Shown here in pieces: positions 50,555 to 59,482 of a stretch of DNA of 64,000 nucleotides (the stretch's first letter is position 1; every line of letters starts with the position of its first letter). The stretch is from the NCBI GenBank assembly GCA_958422185.1, contig CATZNW010000003.1, positions 47,316-111,315 on the forward strand, given 5' to 3'. The translations under genes were made by a program, and so were the position numbers. The notes below the pieces were generated by a model, which made no database searches, was not told the origin of the DNA, and saw only the letters and a list, made by a program, of their open reading frames with translations. Source of the DNA: an uncultured Clostridium sp. (GTDB lineage Bacteria; Bacillota; Clostridia; Oscillospirales; Acutalibacteraceae).

Positions 50555-51495
50555 CCGAGTATCTCCGCGCATTTTTCAATAATCCGCTTTTTTGCTTCTT
50601 CAACAGAGCAGTCAAAACGGCACGCCGCAGCCTGCGCATGACCGCCGCCGCCGAAAAATTTTGCAAGTTCGGCAGCATTTACACTTTCGTAGGTACGCAG
50701 GGAAGCTTTACAGGTCTTATCCTTTTTTTCTCTGATCGTTATTCCGATCTCCACACCCTCTATCTGTCTTGTGAGGGGGGCAAGAGCTTCCGTTTCCTGC
50801 TCATTCGAGCCGGTTTTGGCATACATTTCCTGCGTGACCGTCATAACGGCAACTCTGTCCTTACAGAAAAGCTGAAGCCCGTTCAGGGCAAGTCTTTCAA
50901 GATTGACATAAGTCTTGGACTTCGTTTCAAACATTTTGCGGTTTATCAGCCCGTTATTTGCGCCGAGTTCTATCAGCCTTGCGGCAATACGGTATGAATG
51001 AGCGGTCGTTGACGCATACCTGAAACAGCCGGTATCCGTAGAAATACCGGTATAAAGACAATCCGCTGTTTTTTTATCAATACCGGTTCCCAGTTCGTTT
51101 ATAACGTCATAAACGATCTCGCATGCGGCAGGAGCGTCCCTCAAAAGCAGATTTTGCGCATATTGGGTATTTGTTAAATGATGATCTATACACAAATCTA
51201 TCTTGCCCGAATAGATATGCTGAAGTCCTCCCAAAAGATTTTCAGTTGCTACGTCAACGGCAACTATATAATCCTCCTTAAATTGCTGAGGAGTCAGATC
51301 TTCAAAGAGATAGCTGTATTTTTCCGGTATCTCATCATCATTTACGACTCTTGCCGTCTTGCCCAGCTGAAGCAGTGCGCGAAGGAGCGCAAAACCGCTG
51401 CCAAGCGTGTCGCCATCCGGGTGAGCATGAGTCAGAATCAGAATATTATCGTGCGCCTTAAGCAGACCGGCGCATTCCTTAACGTCAATTCTCAT
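50551..51495 (-). CDS. nrnA: DHH-family phosphoesterase NrnA (nanoRNase/pAp phosphatase)
   Basis: Degrades 2-5-base RNA and 3'-phosphoadenosine 5'-phosphate. DHH-domain ligands: LTHAHPDGDTLGSG, VAVDVATE, LCIDHHLTNTQYA; DHHA1 domain ending in GGGGHAQAAACRF. 314 residues. Its ATG overlaps the rbfA stop by 11 bases and its stop overlaps truB. Confidence 0.95.
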   Translation of the reverse strand: MRIDVKECAGLLKAHDNILILTHAHPDGDTLGSGFALLRALLQLGKTARVVNDDEIPEKYSYLFEDLTPQQFKEDYIVAVDVATENLLGGLQHIYSGKIDLCIDHHLTNTQYAQNLLLRDAPAACEIVYDVINELGTGIDKKTADCLYTGISTDTGCFRYASTTAHSYRIAARLIELGANNGLINRKMFETKSKTYVNLERLALNGLQLFCKDRVAVMTVTQEMYAKTGSNEQETEALAPLTRQIEGVEIGITIREKKDKTCKASLRTYESVNAAELAKFFGGGGHAQAAACRFDCSVEEAKKRIIEKCAEILG

Positions 51496-51835
51496 CTGGA
51501 GTATCCTTTAATTTTTCAAATATCTCCATCCCTTTTTGAATGGAATCGTCCGCAACAAACGACAGTTCAGGCGCCTTTCTCAAATGAAGGTTATTGCCAA
51601 GTTCGCGTCGAAGGAATCCGGCGCCGCTTTTAAGCCCGGCACATGCCTCTTTCGCATCCTCAATACCATTCATTGAGCTTACATACACTTTGGCGTAGCC
51701 AAGATCGTTTGATACTTTTACATTGACCACCGTAAGCATTTTCCCGGCAACGCGCGGATCCTTAAGTCCGCGAATAAGAGAAATAAGCTCACGGCGTATA
51801 TCTTCGGAAATTCTGTCTATACGAAAACCTGCCAT
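51485..51835 (-). CDS. rbfA: 30S ribosome-binding factor A
   Basis: Late 30S assembly factor. 116 residues with the KH-type fold; motifs FRIDRISEDIRREL at the start and KDPRVAGKMLTVVNVKVSNDL. The ATG at 51835 has AGGG seven bases upstream; the TTG at 51841 overlapping the infB stop is less likely. Confidence 0.95.
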   Translation of the reverse strand: MAGFRIDRISEDIRRELISLIRGLKDPRVAGKMLTVVNVKVSNDLGYAKVYVSSMNGIEDAKEACAGLKSGAGFLRRELGNNLHLRKAPELSFVADDSIQKGMEIFEKLKDTPDEN

Positions 51836-51837
51836 AA

Positions 51838-54240
51838 TCAATCCCTGTACTCTTCAACCACATAGCACTCAAAGGTATCGCCGGGTTTGATATCGTTCCA
51901 GTTTTCAAGCGAAATACCGCATTCGTAACCGGAGGATACCTCCTTGACGTCATCCTTGAAACGCTTAAGATTTTTAATAGGCGTGTCAGCGATCTGCTTT
52001 CCGTCCCTGATAACGCGGATCTTGCCCTTGCGGCGTATCGTTCCGCTTGTCACGATGGAGCCGGCAATGGAACCGACGCTCGATACGGTATAGATCTCTC
52101 TGACCTCTGCAGTACCGGTATCTACATCACGGTATTTTACGGATCGCATTCCGCGCATTGCGGATTCAATATCTTCAATCAGGTCATAGATAATATTATA
52201 CTGCTTGACTTCGATACCGTCCCTGGCGGCATTTTCAGCAGCGTCAGGCTCAACGCCTGTTGCAAACGCCACGATAATTGCATTTGACGCATTTGCGAGC
52301 ATAACATCCGAATCGTTTACTGCGCCCACAGCACCGTGAATGATCCTTACCCTGACTTCGTCATTCTCAATTTTAAGAAGCGACTGCTTAACTGCCTCGA
52401 CCGAGCCCTGAACATCTGCTTTGATTATGATATTCAGTTCTTTCAGCATACCCTCTTCAAGGGTGGAGAACAAAGTATCAAGCGTGACCTTCTGATACTG
52501 CTTGAACTCCTCTTCCTTAGCCTTTTCTTTTCTTTGCTCCACAAGCTGCCTCGCAAGCTTTTCATCCGAAACGGCATTAAATTCGTCTCCGCTCATAGGC
52601 GCTTCATCAAGTCCCATGATCTCTACAGGAACGGACGGGCCGGCGCTGTTCAGCTTTTTACCGTTGTAGTCCGTCATGGCACGGACCCTTCCAACGGCGG
52701 TGCCCGCAACAACATAATCGCCTGAATGAAGCGTACCGTTCTGAACCAGGAAAGTTGCGATAGGTCCTCTGCCCTTATCCAGTTTTGCCTCAATCACAAC
52801 GCCTTTGGCTGCCCTGTTCGGGTTTGCCTTAAGCTCGCTCATCTCAGCAACGAGCAGGATCGTCTCCAGAAGTTTATCTATACCCATACCGGTTTTAGCA
52901 GATACCGGAACACAAATAACGTCGCCGCCCCATTCTTCCGGTACAAGTTCCTGCTCCGTGAGCTGCTCCATAACTCTTTCAGGATTTGCTCCCTCTTTAT
53001 CCATTTTATTGATGGCAACTATGATCTGCACTTTTGCGGCTTTTGCATGGTTGATAGCCTCAATAGTCTGCGGCATAATGCCGTCGTCCGCCGCAACAAC
53101 AAGCACGGCTATATCTGTTGCCATCGCTCCGCGCGCGCGCATTGCGGTAAACGCAGCATGGCCGGGAGTATCCAGAAATGTGATCTTCTCTCCGTTGACC
53201 TCCACCTGATAAGCGCCGATAGCCTGGGTTATTCCGCCTGCTTCGGTCGATGTAACGTCTGTATCCCTGATAGCGTCAAGAATCGAGGTCTTACCGTGAT
53301 CTACATGGCCCATTACGCAGACGACCGGAGGACGCGTAACGGCGTTTTCATCATCTTCAACGTCTTCTTCTATGATCTGTTCTTCTATGGATACTTCTAC
53401 CTTCTTTTCAACCTTTGCTCCGAGCTCCGTAGCAACGATTGCGGCAGTATCATAATCTATGACTTCGTTTACGGTTGCCATCACGCCGAGCGCCATAAGC
53501 TTTTTAATAACTTCCGTAGCGGTCATACGCAAAAGCGCGGCAAGTTCGCCGACCGTGATCTCCTCAGGGATCTGGACCTTGATCTGCTGCTTTTTGCGCT
53601 GCTCTCTGATACGGGCCAGACGCTGCTGCTCCGTTTCCTTTTTGGAATGAGCATGAATACCCTGAGGTTTCTTTTTTCTGTACTGCTTGGACTTCTGATT
53701 CAGCTTTTGCTTTTTCTGATAATCGCCCATTGACGAAGCCGGAGCAATATCCTCATACTTCTGATTGTATTTTTCAAGATCAACACTGTTTACACGCGTA
53801 TCTATTCTGCGGGTCTCGCCTTTTGTTCTCGCCTGCGGCTGCTGCTGGGCTTTTTTCTTTGCCTTTTCTTCGGCCCGTTTTGCAGCCTGCTGAGCCATCT
53901 GCAGAATCGCCGCCTGACTCTGGCGTTTTTTGTCCTTTGCAGTAACCGGCTTTTTGGGCTTCTCAGCCTGTTTTTTCTGCTCACCCTGCGCTTTTTCCTG
54001 CGATTTATTTTGCGCCGCCTGCTTTCTTTTTGCTTCGCCGGCGTCAAAAAACTCCTGCAGACTTTCAACACTGTCTTGCTGAGTTATTTTATCGAACAGG
54101 ATATTGAGTTCGTTCTCTTCGAGGACGGTTGACGCTTTTTTGGCAGGTCCGCCGCAATAATCACCGAGAATATCAATGATCTCCTTATTGGACTTTCCGA
54201 AATCCCTGGCGACATCGGACACCTTCACCTTTATTACCAT
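51838..54240 (-). CDS. infB: translation initiation factor IF-2
   Basis: GTPase placing initiator tRNA on the ribosome. 800 residues: an N-terminal IF2N region, a highly charged Lys/Gln/Ala-rich linker (about 70-200), a second IF2N module (ITVGELAALLRMTATEVIKKLM), the G domain with VMGHVDHGKTSILDAI (G1), DTPGHAAF (G3) and NKMD (G4), and C-terminal domains II-IV. AAGGAGGAATT precedes the ATG. Part of the rimP-nusA-infB operon. Confidence 0.98.
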   Translation of the reverse strand: MVIKVKVSDVARDFGKSNKEIIDILGDYCGGPAKKASTVLEENELNILFDKITQQDSVESLQEFFDAGEAKRKQAAQNKSQEKAQGEQKKQAEKPKKPVTAKDKKRQSQAAILQMAQQAAKRAEEKAKKKAQQQPQARTKGETRRIDTRVNSVDLEKYNQKYEDIAPASSMGDYQKKQKLNQKSKQYRKKKPQGIHAHSKKETEQQRLARIREQRKKQQIKVQIPEEITVGELAALLRMTATEVIKKLMALGVMATVNEVIDYDTAAIVATELGAKVEKKVEVSIEEQIIEEDVEDDENAVTRPPVVCVMGHVDHGKTSILDAIRDTDVTSTEAGGITQAIGAYQVEVNGEKITFLDTPGHAAFTAMRARGAMATDIAVLVVAADDGIMPQTIEAINHAKAAKVQIIVAINKMDKEGANPERVMEQLTEQELVPEEWGGDVICVPVSAKTGMGIDKLLETILLVAEMSELKANPNRAAKGVVIEAKLDKGRGPIATFLVQNGTLHSGDYVVAGTAVGRVRAMTDYNGKKLNSAGPSVPVEIMGLDEAPMSGDEFNAVSDEKLARQLVEQRKEKAKEEEFKQYQKVTLDTLFSTLEEGMLKELNIIIKADVQGSVEAVKQSLLKIENDEVRVRIIHGAVGAVNDSDVMLANASNAIIVAFATGVEPDAAENAARDGIEVKQYNIIYDLIEDIESAMRGMRSVKYRDVDTGTAEVREIYTVSSVGSIAGSIVTSGTIRRKGKIRVIRDGKQIADTPIKNLKRFKDDVKEVSSGYECGISLENWNDIKPGDTFECYVVEEYRD

Positions 54241-54268
54241 ATATCGAATTCCTCCTTGAATGAGTTTC

Positions 54269-54580
54269 TTATTCGTTTATAAGAGATATGATCCGTTTAC
54301 TGATTTCAGCATTGTTTACCGTTAATATTCCGGCTTTATACCCGCAGGCGGAGCCGATCTCATCCATAGTTATATCCGCCTCTATTACGGGCAGGCTGCC
54401 GAACTGTTTTTCCGCGGTGATGCGCATATCGCGCTTTGACCTTTCGGATACATCGGCGGCAAGCAAAAGCAGCTTTGCTTTTTTGGAAAAAACTGAATGA
54501 ACAGCCGCGTCATGGCCCATTGAAACGGCACCGGCACGTTTTGCAATACCGAGCATAGAAAGCAGTTTATTCTTTTGCAT
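54269..54580 (-). CDS. L7Ae-family ribosomal protein-like YlxQ
   Basis: 103 residues, kink-turn RNA-binding fold. LGIAKRAGAVSMGHDAAVHSV and KLLLLAADVSERSKRDM are the family motifs. Standard neighbour of infB and ylxR. Starts inside ylxR's end (14-base overlap) with GAGG nine bases before the ATG. Confidence 0.9.
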   Translation of the reverse strand: MQKNKLLSMLGIAKRAGAVSMGHDAAVHSVFSKKAKLLLLAADVSERSKRDMRITAEKQFGSLPVIEADITMDEIGSACGYKAGILTVNNAEISKRIISLINE

Positions 54581-54845
54581 TCAGAATTTCCTCTTCCATC
54601 TTTAAGTAAAGCTCATCATCTATCTTAACGGAAAACGCCCTTTCAAGCGATTTCTTTTTTTTTGCCATTTTCAGACATTCAGGATCATTACAGATATACG
54701 CTCCGCGGCCGTTTTTTTTGCCCGTGAGATCAATTCCGATCTCCCCTTCCGGGCTTTTAACGACTCTTATAAGCTGCCGCTTATCAAACATCCGGCCGCA
54801 GCCCACGCACATTCTTTTTATTTCTTTTTTTGCTTTCATGATCAT
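54567..54845 (-). CDS. rnpM: YlxR/RnpM-family RNA-binding protein (RNase P modulator)
   Basis: 92 residues. MCVGCGRMFDKRQLIRVVKSPEG is the family signature, followed by GKKNGRGAYICNDPECLKMAKKKK. Recent work links the B. subtilis protein to RNase P. The ATG overlaps the nusA TGA (ATGA). Confidence 0.93.
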   Translation of the reverse strand: MIMKAKKEIKRMCVGCGRMFDKRQLIRVVKSPEGEIGIDLTGKKNGRGAYICNDPECLKMAKKKKSLERAFSVKIDDELYLKMEEEILNAKE

Positions 54846-55906
54846 TCACCCGAACCTGAACCTTCATAGAAGCCTGATTCCGGCCTTATATCTATTTTCC
54901 ACCCGGTAAGTTTGGCAGCCAGACGCACATTCTGCCCCTTATTTCCGATAGCCAGACTGAGCTGATCGTCCGGCACGGTAGCACGGCATGATTTTGCCTG
55001 CTCGTCAAGTATCTCAACGGAGCAGACGTCCGCCGGAGCAAGCGCTGCAGAAATGAATTCACAGACGTCATCACTGTACTTTACGATATCGATCTTTTCG
55101 CCGTCAAGCGCGTCAACAATATTAGAGACACGCTGACCCTTGGGACCTATACAAGCGCCCACGGGATCGATCTCGTCATCCTTGCTGAAAACGGCAATCT
55201 TCGTTCTTGAACCGGCCTCACGGGAAACAGATTTGATTTCAATCGTGCCGTCATAGATCTCCGGAACTTCCGTTTCAAACAGCCTTCTTACGAGACCCGG
55301 ATGTGTGCGGGAGATCATGATCTTGGGTCCTTTGCCGGAATCCTTGACATCGACCACAAAGATCTTTATATTATCTCCTTCGCGGAACTCTTCGCCCGGT
55401 ATCTGTTCGTTTTTGGGAAGTATCGCGATCGTTTTTCCGATCTCAAGAGATGCGCTTCCGGTTACGGGATCTATCCGGTTAACCTTGGCCGTAATGAGTT
55501 CCTGGTTTTTGCTCTGAAATTCCTCAAACTGCTTGCTTCTTTCGGCTTCTTTTATACCCTGACGGATAACATGCTTTGCATTTTGCGCAATGATTCTGCC
55601 GAAATCCTTGGTCTTCAGCGGAATATCTATTGTTTTGCCGACCTTTGCGGATTTGCGCAGTTTCTGGGCGTCTTCAAGCAGGATATCCGTATCCGGATCC
55701 TCAATTTCATCAACAACATTTTTGGTTACATAGACCTTTATTTTTTCCTTCTGCGGGTCTATATCGCAGTGAACGATATCCTTACCGTTATAATTGTGCT
55801 TTGCGGCAACTACGATGGCCGACGCGATCTTATCATAAAGATAATCCGCCGGTATATCCTTTTCCTCAACAAGAAGCTTTACGGCTTCAAAAAATTCCTT
55901 GCTCAT
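54842..55906 (-). CDS. nusA: transcription termination/antitermination factor NusA
   Basis: 354 residues from the ATG at 55906 (MSKEFFEAVKLLVEEKD); a TTG at 55918 is the alternative. N-terminal RNA polymerase-binding domain, S1 domain (about 130-200), then KH1 and KH2 with DPVGACIGPKGQRVSNIVDAL and LAIGNKGQNVRLAAKLTGW. No C-terminal acidic repeats, as usual in Gram-positives. Confidence 0.97.
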   Translation of the reverse strand: MSKEFFEAVKLLVEEKDIPADYLYDKIASAIVVAAKHNYNGKDIVHCDIDPQKEKIKVYVTKNVVDEIEDPDTDILLEDAQKLRKSAKVGKTIDIPLKTKDFGRIIAQNAKHVIRQGIKEAERSKQFEEFQSKNQELITAKVNRIDPVTGSASLEIGKTIAILPKNEQIPGEEFREGDNIKIFVVDVKDSGKGPKIMISRTHPGLVRRLFETEVPEIYDGTIEIKSVSREAGSRTKIAVFSKDDEIDPVGACIGPKGQRVSNIVDALDGEKIDIVKYSDDVCEFISAALAPADVCSVEILDEQAKSCRATVPDDQLSLAIGNKGQNVRLAAKLTGWKIDIRPESGFYEGSGSGE

Positions 55907-55926
55907 TTTTCCTATCAACCTTTCTG

Positions 55927-56406
55927 TTATTTATTAAAATCGTTTATATCGAAATCATCCAGCTTTACAAACGATGTTTCTTTTTTTGAAAAAGTCAGGA
56001 CTTCACCGCCGTCGGTTTCAACGGTTATATCCGAATTCTCATAATCTTTAAGGATCCCGGCAAAATCACGGGTATTGTTCACCGGCCTTATTGTGCGGAG
56101 CATAACACGCGCACCGATATATTTTTTAAAATGCCAGTCCGCCTTAAGCTCTCTTTCTATACCCGGAGAGGATACTTCCAGAGTATAGGACTGCGGGATC
56201 GGGTCCTCCTCATCAAGCGGCTTCGTGATAAGATGCGTAAAATCCACGCAGTCATCCACGTCAACACCGCCCGCCTTATCGATAAAGATCCTCAGATACC
56301 AGTCAGAGCCCTCTTTCTTATAAACAATATCCCAAATCTCAAGGGAAAGCTGCCGGGCATAGGGCTCAATAATCGGTCTTACTCTTTCTGCAACACTTTG
56401 CGCCAT
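55927..56406 (-). CDS. rimP: ribosome maturation factor RimP
   Basis: 159 residues, 30S assembly factor. LRIFIDKAGGVDVDDCVDFT and YTLEVSSPGIERELK are the signatures. First gene of the operon; GAGGGG precedes the ATG. Confidence 0.95.
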   Translation of the reverse strand: MAQSVAERVRPIIEPYARQLSLEIWDIVYKKEGSDWYLRIFIDKAGGVDVDDCVDFTHLITKPLDEEDPIPQSYTLEVSSPGIERELKADWHFKKYIGARVMLRTIRPVNNTRDFAGILKDYENSDITVETDGGEVLTFSKKETSFVKLDDFDINDFNK

Positions 56407-56441
56407 ATTATCCCCTCTTAAATAGTTCTCTATAAGAATAT

Positions 56442-56465
56442 GAGAGCGGCATTGCTGCCACTCTC
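56442..56465 (-). promoter_or_regulatory. stable hairpin in the rimP leader
   Basis: GAGAGTGGCA and TGCCGCTCTC form 10 bp (one G-U) capped by a GCAA tetraloop, in the 80-base leader between the promoter and rimP. No U tract follows, so it is not a plain terminator; possibly a stabiliser or a binding site for autoregulation. Confidence 0.6.
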
Positions 56466-56492
56466 ACCTTTCGTTAGTATTCTTACGCTAAT

Positions 56493-56521
56493 ACTATAAT
56501 ATATAAATTAGAAATTGTCAA
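56493..56521 (-). promoter_or_regulatory. promoter of the rimP-nusA-infB operon
   Basis: Perfect -35 TTGACA (56521-56516), 17 bp, -10 TATAGT (56498-56493). AGTATT...AATACT inverted repeat (56476-56495) overlaps the -10. Directly after the gdhA stop. Confidence 0.85.
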
Positions 56522-56546
56522 GCATTATTTTAATACTGAAACGCAA

Positions 56547-57902
56547 TCAGTAAATGCCCTGTGCAAGCATTGCCTCGGCAACCTTTTCAAAGCCCGCGAT
56601 ATTTGCGCCGGCAACAAGATTATACCCGAGTCCATATTTTTCAGCTGCCGCAACAGAATGATTATGTATATCGATCATTGCTTGGTGAAGCTTTCTGTCC
56701 ACTTCTTCGGCAGACCATGAAAGGCGCTGACTGTTCTGACTCATTTCCAGTCCGGACACACAAACACCGCCCGCGTTTACAGCCTTTGACGGAGCCACTA
56801 TCATATTCTTCTGCTCCATTAGATAATCGAGCGCGTCTGCGGTTGTAGGCATATTGGAGACCTCAATATAATACTTCACGCCGTTTGCAGCTATTGTTTT
56901 TGCATCGCCGATATCGACCTCATTCTGTGTGGCGCACGGCATAATAATATCAACGTCTTTAATACCCCAAGGCCTTTCGCCGGGAATAAACACGGCTGAA
57001 GGGAATCTGTCGCTGTAATCCTCCACACGATCCCTTCCGCTTGCACGCATTTCAAGCAGATAATCGATCTTTTCCGGGGTGCATATGCCGTCCTTATCGT
57101 AAACATAACCGCTGGGACCGCTTATCGTAAGCGGAATCGCGCCAAGCTCGTTTAGCTTTTTGATCGCGCCCCACGCAACGTTTCCGAAGCCCGACACCGC
57201 AACGCGTTTTCCCTCGATCTTATCGTGCTCGTGCTTAAGCACTTCACAGAGATAATATACTGCGCCGAAACCCGTTGCCTCCGGGCGCACAAGGGAACCG
57301 CCGTAAGAAATGCCCTTACCAGTGATAACACCGTTTTCGAAAGCGTCCGTAATCCGTTTATACTGGCCGAAAAGGAAACCGATTTCTCTTGAGCCAACAC
57401 CGATATCACCTGCCGGCACATCAATATTCGGCCCTATATGGCGATAAAGCTCCGTCATAAACGCCTGACAGAATCTCATGACCTCGTTTTTGCTTTTGCC
57501 TCTCGGATCAAAATCCGAACCGCCTTTTGCCCCGCCCATGGGAAGACCTGTAAGCGAATTCTTAAAAGTCTGCTCAAAGCCGAGGAAATACATGATGCTG
57601 GAATTTACACTGGGGTGAAAGCGCAGCCCGCCTTTATACGGACCTATTGAAGAATTGAACTGAACTCTGTATCCCCTGTTAACACGGGTTTTTCCTGCGT
57701 CGTCCACCCAGGCGATCCTGAAAGTGATAAGCCTGTCAGGCTCGACCATACGGGTCAGCAGATCATCCTCTACATACTCCGGGTGCGCTTCTATTACCTT
57801 TTCAAGCGAGCGGTAAACTTCCTTGACGCACTGTATGTACTCCGGTTTTGCATTATCCCGTCTTTCAACAGTTTTGATCACGCTTTCAATATAATCATTC
57901 AT
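56547..57902 (-). CDS. gdhA: glutamate dehydrogenase, NADP-type hexameric form
   Basis: Reductive amination of 2-oxoglutarate for ammonium assimilation. 451 residues. GLPMGGAKGGSDFDPRGKS holds the catalytic and substrate lysines, DVPAGDIGVGSREIGFLFGQYKR follows, and VAVSGFGNVAWGAIKKL is the dinucleotide loop. The length and QFNSSIGPYKGGLRFHPSVN mark the bacterial class I enzyme. A likely -10 TATAAT lies at 57937-57932. No terminator is visible between it and the rimP promoter. Confidence 0.96.
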   Translation of the reverse strand: MNDYIESVIKTVERRDNAKPEYIQCVKEVYRSLEKVIEAHPEYVEDDLLTRMVEPDRLITFRIAWVDDAGKTRVNRGYRVQFNSSIGPYKGGLRFHPSVNSSIMYFLGFEQTFKNSLTGLPMGGAKGGSDFDPRGKSKNEVMRFCQAFMTELYRHIGPNIDVPAGDIGVGSREIGFLFGQYKRITDAFENGVITGKGISYGGSLVRPEATGFGAVYYLCEVLKHEHDKIEGKRVAVSGFGNVAWGAIKKLNELGAIPLTISGPSGYVYDKDGICTPEKIDYLLEMRASGRDRVEDYSDRFPSAVFIPGERPWGIKDVDIIMPCATQNEVDIGDAKTIAANGVKYYIEVSNMPTTADALDYLMEQKNMIVAPSKAVNAGGVCVSGLEMSQNSQRLSWSAEEVDRKLHQAMIDIHNHSVAAAEKYGLGYNLVAGANIAGFEKVAEAMLAQGIY

Positions 57903-58076
57903 ATAATGAAATGCCCCCTTTCATACATACTATTATATATGAAATCGGAGGCATATTCTATATACATAATCTATAATTTTAGCTTATATTTTTTGTGCAT
58001 TTAAACAAAAAAAGGAAGTGTGAATTTTGATTCAGAGTGCAAACTGCCCAAATCGGACAAGATTTTCAGTGAGCCG

Positions 58077-58706
58077 TCACTCAAGATCCAAACCGGAAAA
58101 ATCGCTCCAGTTTATCTTTCTGCCTTGAAAATAGGTTTTCATATCTTCATCGCCGATCTCCCTTAAAATACGGCACGGATTCCCAACCGCAACAACATTT
58201 GAGGGTATATCCTTGGTCACAACGCTTCCGGCCCCTATCACCGAATGATCACCAATGGTGATGCCGGGCATTATAAGCGCGCCTGCTCCGATCCAGCAGT
58301 TTTTGCCTATATGCACCGGCGCGTTATACTGGATCCCGTATTTTCTGAGGCAGGGTGCAATCGGATGGCCCGCGGTTGCAACGGTTACGTTGGGTGCCAG
58401 CATGGTGCAGTCCCCCACATAAATGTGCGTATCGTCTACAAGAGTAAGATTAAAGTTTGCATAAACTCTGTTTCCGAAATGAACATGGCGGCCGCCCCAG
58501 TTTGCATGAAAAGGAGGCTCAATATAACAGCCCTCGCCTATTTCGGCAAACATCTCTTTTAAAAGTTTCTGCCTCTTTTCGCCCTCTGAAGGACGTGTTG
58601 CATTAAAATCATAAAGCTTTTCAAGGCACTGCTCCTGAAGCTGCATGATATCATCGTCATCCGGCAGATATAAAACGCCGGAATGAAGTTTTTCATTCAT
58701 ATCCAT
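58077..58706 (-). CDS. maltose/galactoside O-acetyltransferase-like hexapeptide enzyme
   Basis: 209 residues, acetyl-CoA-dependent sugar O-acetyltransferase of the LacA/Maa group. N-terminal MAC domain-like helices, then left-handed beta-helix: FGNRVYANFNLTLVDDTHIYVGD, catalytic His in TAGHPIAP, IGKNCWIGAGALIMPGITIGDHSVIGAGSVVTKDIP. ATG at 58706 has AAGGAA seven bases upstream and overlaps the ABC ATPase stop. Third gene of an ABC transporter unit, an unusual partner. Confidence 0.92.
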   Translation of the reverse strand: MDMNEKLHSGVLYLPDDDDIMQLQEQCLEKLYDFNATRPSEGEKRQKLLKEMFAEIGEGCYIEPPFHANWGGRHVHFGNRVYANFNLTLVDDTHIYVGDCTMLAPNVTVATAGHPIAPCLRKYGIQYNAPVHIGKNCWIGAGALIMPGITIGDHSVIGAGSVVTKDIPSNVVAVGNPCRILREIGDEDMKTYFQGRKINWSDFSGLDLE

Positions 58707-58708
58707 GA

Positions 58709-59482
58709 TCAATTTCCTTTTTCTATACTGATACGGTCGAACACTTCAAGAAGATCCTCAACCCTTGCATTTTCCTTTTCTTTACCTTTTATATCCATAA
58801 CGGTGCCGCCCTCATGCATCATAACCAGGCGGTTTCCGTATTCAACAGCAAAACGCAGATTGTGCGTCACCATAAGCGTTGTGATTCCGTGTTTTTTAAC
58901 AAGTCTGTCCGTAAGTTCCATTACCCTTTCGGAAGACTTGGGATCAAGCGCGGCAATGTGCTCGTCAAGTATGAGCATTTCCAGATCCGTCATATTGGCG
59001 ATCACCAGAGCGAGCGCCTGGCGCTGGCCACCCGAAAGCGTTCCCACCTGGACCGTGAGTCGGTTTTCAAGGCCCATATCGCACTGTTCAAGAAGCGAAC
59101 GGTAGTAATCTATTCTTTTTTTATTTACGCACCTGCCAAGGCCAAAAGCCTTGTTTTTGTTGTCTGCAAGCGCCATGTTCTCCAGTATGGTCAGATCCGG
59201 ACAGGTGCCCATTTTGGGATCCTGAAAAACACGGCCGATTATTTTGGCTCTTTTATATTCGGAAACGTTCGTTATATCCTTGCCGTTAAATATTATCTTA
59301 CCTTCATCTGGTGACAAAGACCCGCATATCAGATTAAGAAGGGTAGTTTTCCCGCTGCCGTTTGAACCGATCACAGAAACAAATTCTCCGTTTTCCACTT
59401 TAAAGCCAAAATCACTGAAAACAGTTGTTTCATCTACCGTGCCGGCATTAAAACGCTTGGTTATATTTTGGAGTTCAAGCAT
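58709..59482 (-). CDS. ABC transporter ATP-binding protein (TrpZ/YcjV-like, BMP/tryptophan-type importer)
   Basis: 257 residues from the ATG at 59482 (MLELQNITKRF) with AAGGAGG seven bases upstream; the open frame further upstream is the permease gene in another register. Walker A IGSNGSGKTTLLN, signature LSGGQRQALALVIA, Walker B MLILDEHIAALDP (His replacing the usual Pro, a mark of this subfamily) and H-loop VTHNLRFA. Pairs with the permease, which it overlaps by 8 bases. Confidence 0.92.
   Translation of the reverse strand: MLELQNITKRFNAGTVDETTVFSDFGFKVENGEFVSVIGSNGSGKTTLLNLICGSLSPDEGKIIFNGKDITNVSEYKRAKIIGRVFQDPKMGTCPDLTILENMALADNKNKAFGLGRCVNKKRIDYYRSLLEQCDMGLENRLTVQVGTLSGGQRQALALVIANMTDLEMLILDEHIAALDPKSSERVMELTDRLVKKHGITTLMVTHNLRFAVEYGNRLVMMHEGGTVMDIKGKEKENARVEDLLEVFDRISIEKGN

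Noticed and set aside
52726..53733. A 335-codon open frame on the plus strand opposite infB
   Set aside because: It is the mirror of the infB coding strand, has no ribosome binding site, and its product is rich in Cys, His, Phe and Arg with no domain. infB is unquestionable.
55301..56044. A 247-codon open frame opposite nusA and rimP
   Set aside because: Phe/Tyr/Leu-rich antisense translation spanning two real genes, without a ribosome binding site.
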